Shown: positions 63,769 to 64,000 of the stretch, one piece after another | How the letters are laid out: the number at the start of each line of letters is the position of its first letter | Numbering within the stretch: the first letter of the stretch is position 1 | DNA from: Prochlorococcus sp. AG-363-C20 | GTDB lineage: Bacteria > Cyanobacteriota > Cyanobacteriia > PCC-6307 > Cyanobiaceae | Assembly: GCA_003280295.1 (NCBI GenBank) | Contig: QCFI01000002.1 | Location: forward strand, 62,001-126,000 | DNA length: 64,000 nt | Direction of reading: 5' to 3' | Translations under genes and position numbers: made by a program | Notes under the pieces: model-generated | Seen by the model: the letters and a program-made list of their open reading frames with translations, nothing else | The model's database searches: none | What the model was told of the DNA's origin: nothing

Positions 63769-64000
63769 TCATTCACTCTCAACACGCCAAATTTGATCTG
63801 AAGGAGACCAATTATTGATTTCTGAAGGTTGAAACCATAGGCCTATCTCAAAAGCTGAAGTGTCAGGTCCATCTGATCCATGGATCACATTGCGTCCAAT
63901 ATTTACAGCCAAGTCGCCCCTAATAGTACCTGGATTTGCTTCTAAGGGCTTTGTGGCACCAATTAGAGTTCGTGCACTAGTAATCACACCATCACCTTCT
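63769..64000 (-). CDS. ndk: Nucleoside diphosphate kinase (partial, C-terminus)
   Basis: The last 76 codons of ndk run off the right edge. Visible are [40 protein letters not shown] with the catalytic His of NVIHGSD, and [13 protein letters not shown]. Ndk transfers phosphate from ATP to other nucleoside diphosphates. It converges on thiO. Confidence 0.95.
   Translation of the reverse strand, partial: EGDGVITSARTLIGATKPLEANPGTIRGDLAVNIGRNVIHGSDGPDTSAFEIGLWFQPSEINNWSPSDQIWRVESE

Noticed and set aside
1-64000. CRISPR arrays, insertion sequences, rRNA genes or phage structural genes
   Set aside because: None seen: no regularly spaced repeats, no transposase motifs and no rRNA sequence anywhere in the window.

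Overview
The window looks like a stretch of a low-light-adapted Prochlorococcus (marine picocyanobacterium) chromosome. The evidence is moderately AT-rich, compact DNA carrying psbX, ycf66, acsF, two high-light-inducible (hli) genes, the suf operon behind sufR, and a two-piece (permuted) tmRNA gene with a tag ending QTAPVAA. The species and clade assignment is inference from gene content and style; no database was consulted.

Layout. 0-6.5 kb: the start of xseA, an hli gene too short for a standard ORF list, a conserved gene broken by a 7-G run, a DUF2973 protein, an HtrA protease, a small twin-CX3C protein, an ABC-F ATPase, a Nif11-like protein and a ribbon-helix-helix gene with a long palindrome upstream. 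6.5-13.4 kb: a minus-strand run of hflX, a DASS transporter with RCK_C domains, ktrB, ktrA and anmK, which looks like an ion-transport locus. 13.5-22.8 kb: cysH, coaX, prxQ, a phosphopantetheinyl transferase, a long rarA, pgm, a DUF4912 protein and sufR. 23-28 kb: sufBCDS, facing away from sufR across a spacer with a perfect palindrome. 28-51 kb: housekeeping genes (S9 peptidase, def, HIT, SbmA-like ABC transporter, hli, twin lipoprotein propellers, ycf66, psbX, ycf19, accC, tRNA-Leu, PRC-barrel protein, smc, RlmL-like methylase, tmRNA, acsF, ferredoxin).

51.3-59 kb is an accessory region: low coding density, small orphan proteins, a dioxygenase-like gene converging on a radical SAM gene, and a 1.5 kb segment with a two-gene cassette bounded by two copies of the argJ 3' end. 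59-64 kb returns to core genes: argJ, coaE, gatB, thiO and the 3' part of ndk.

The most unusual item is the argJ-flanked segment at about 57.56-59.10 kb. The outer copy keeps the last seven argJ codons and the stop, with only synonymous differences from the functional copy. The segment also has a 14-bp inverted repeat near its ends, three short repeats and an 8-bp palindrome before the cassette. This fits site-specific integration into a protein-coding 3' end, although no recombinase lies inside. Two other genes (807-1194 and 48584-48771) read through only if a single-base shift is corrected.
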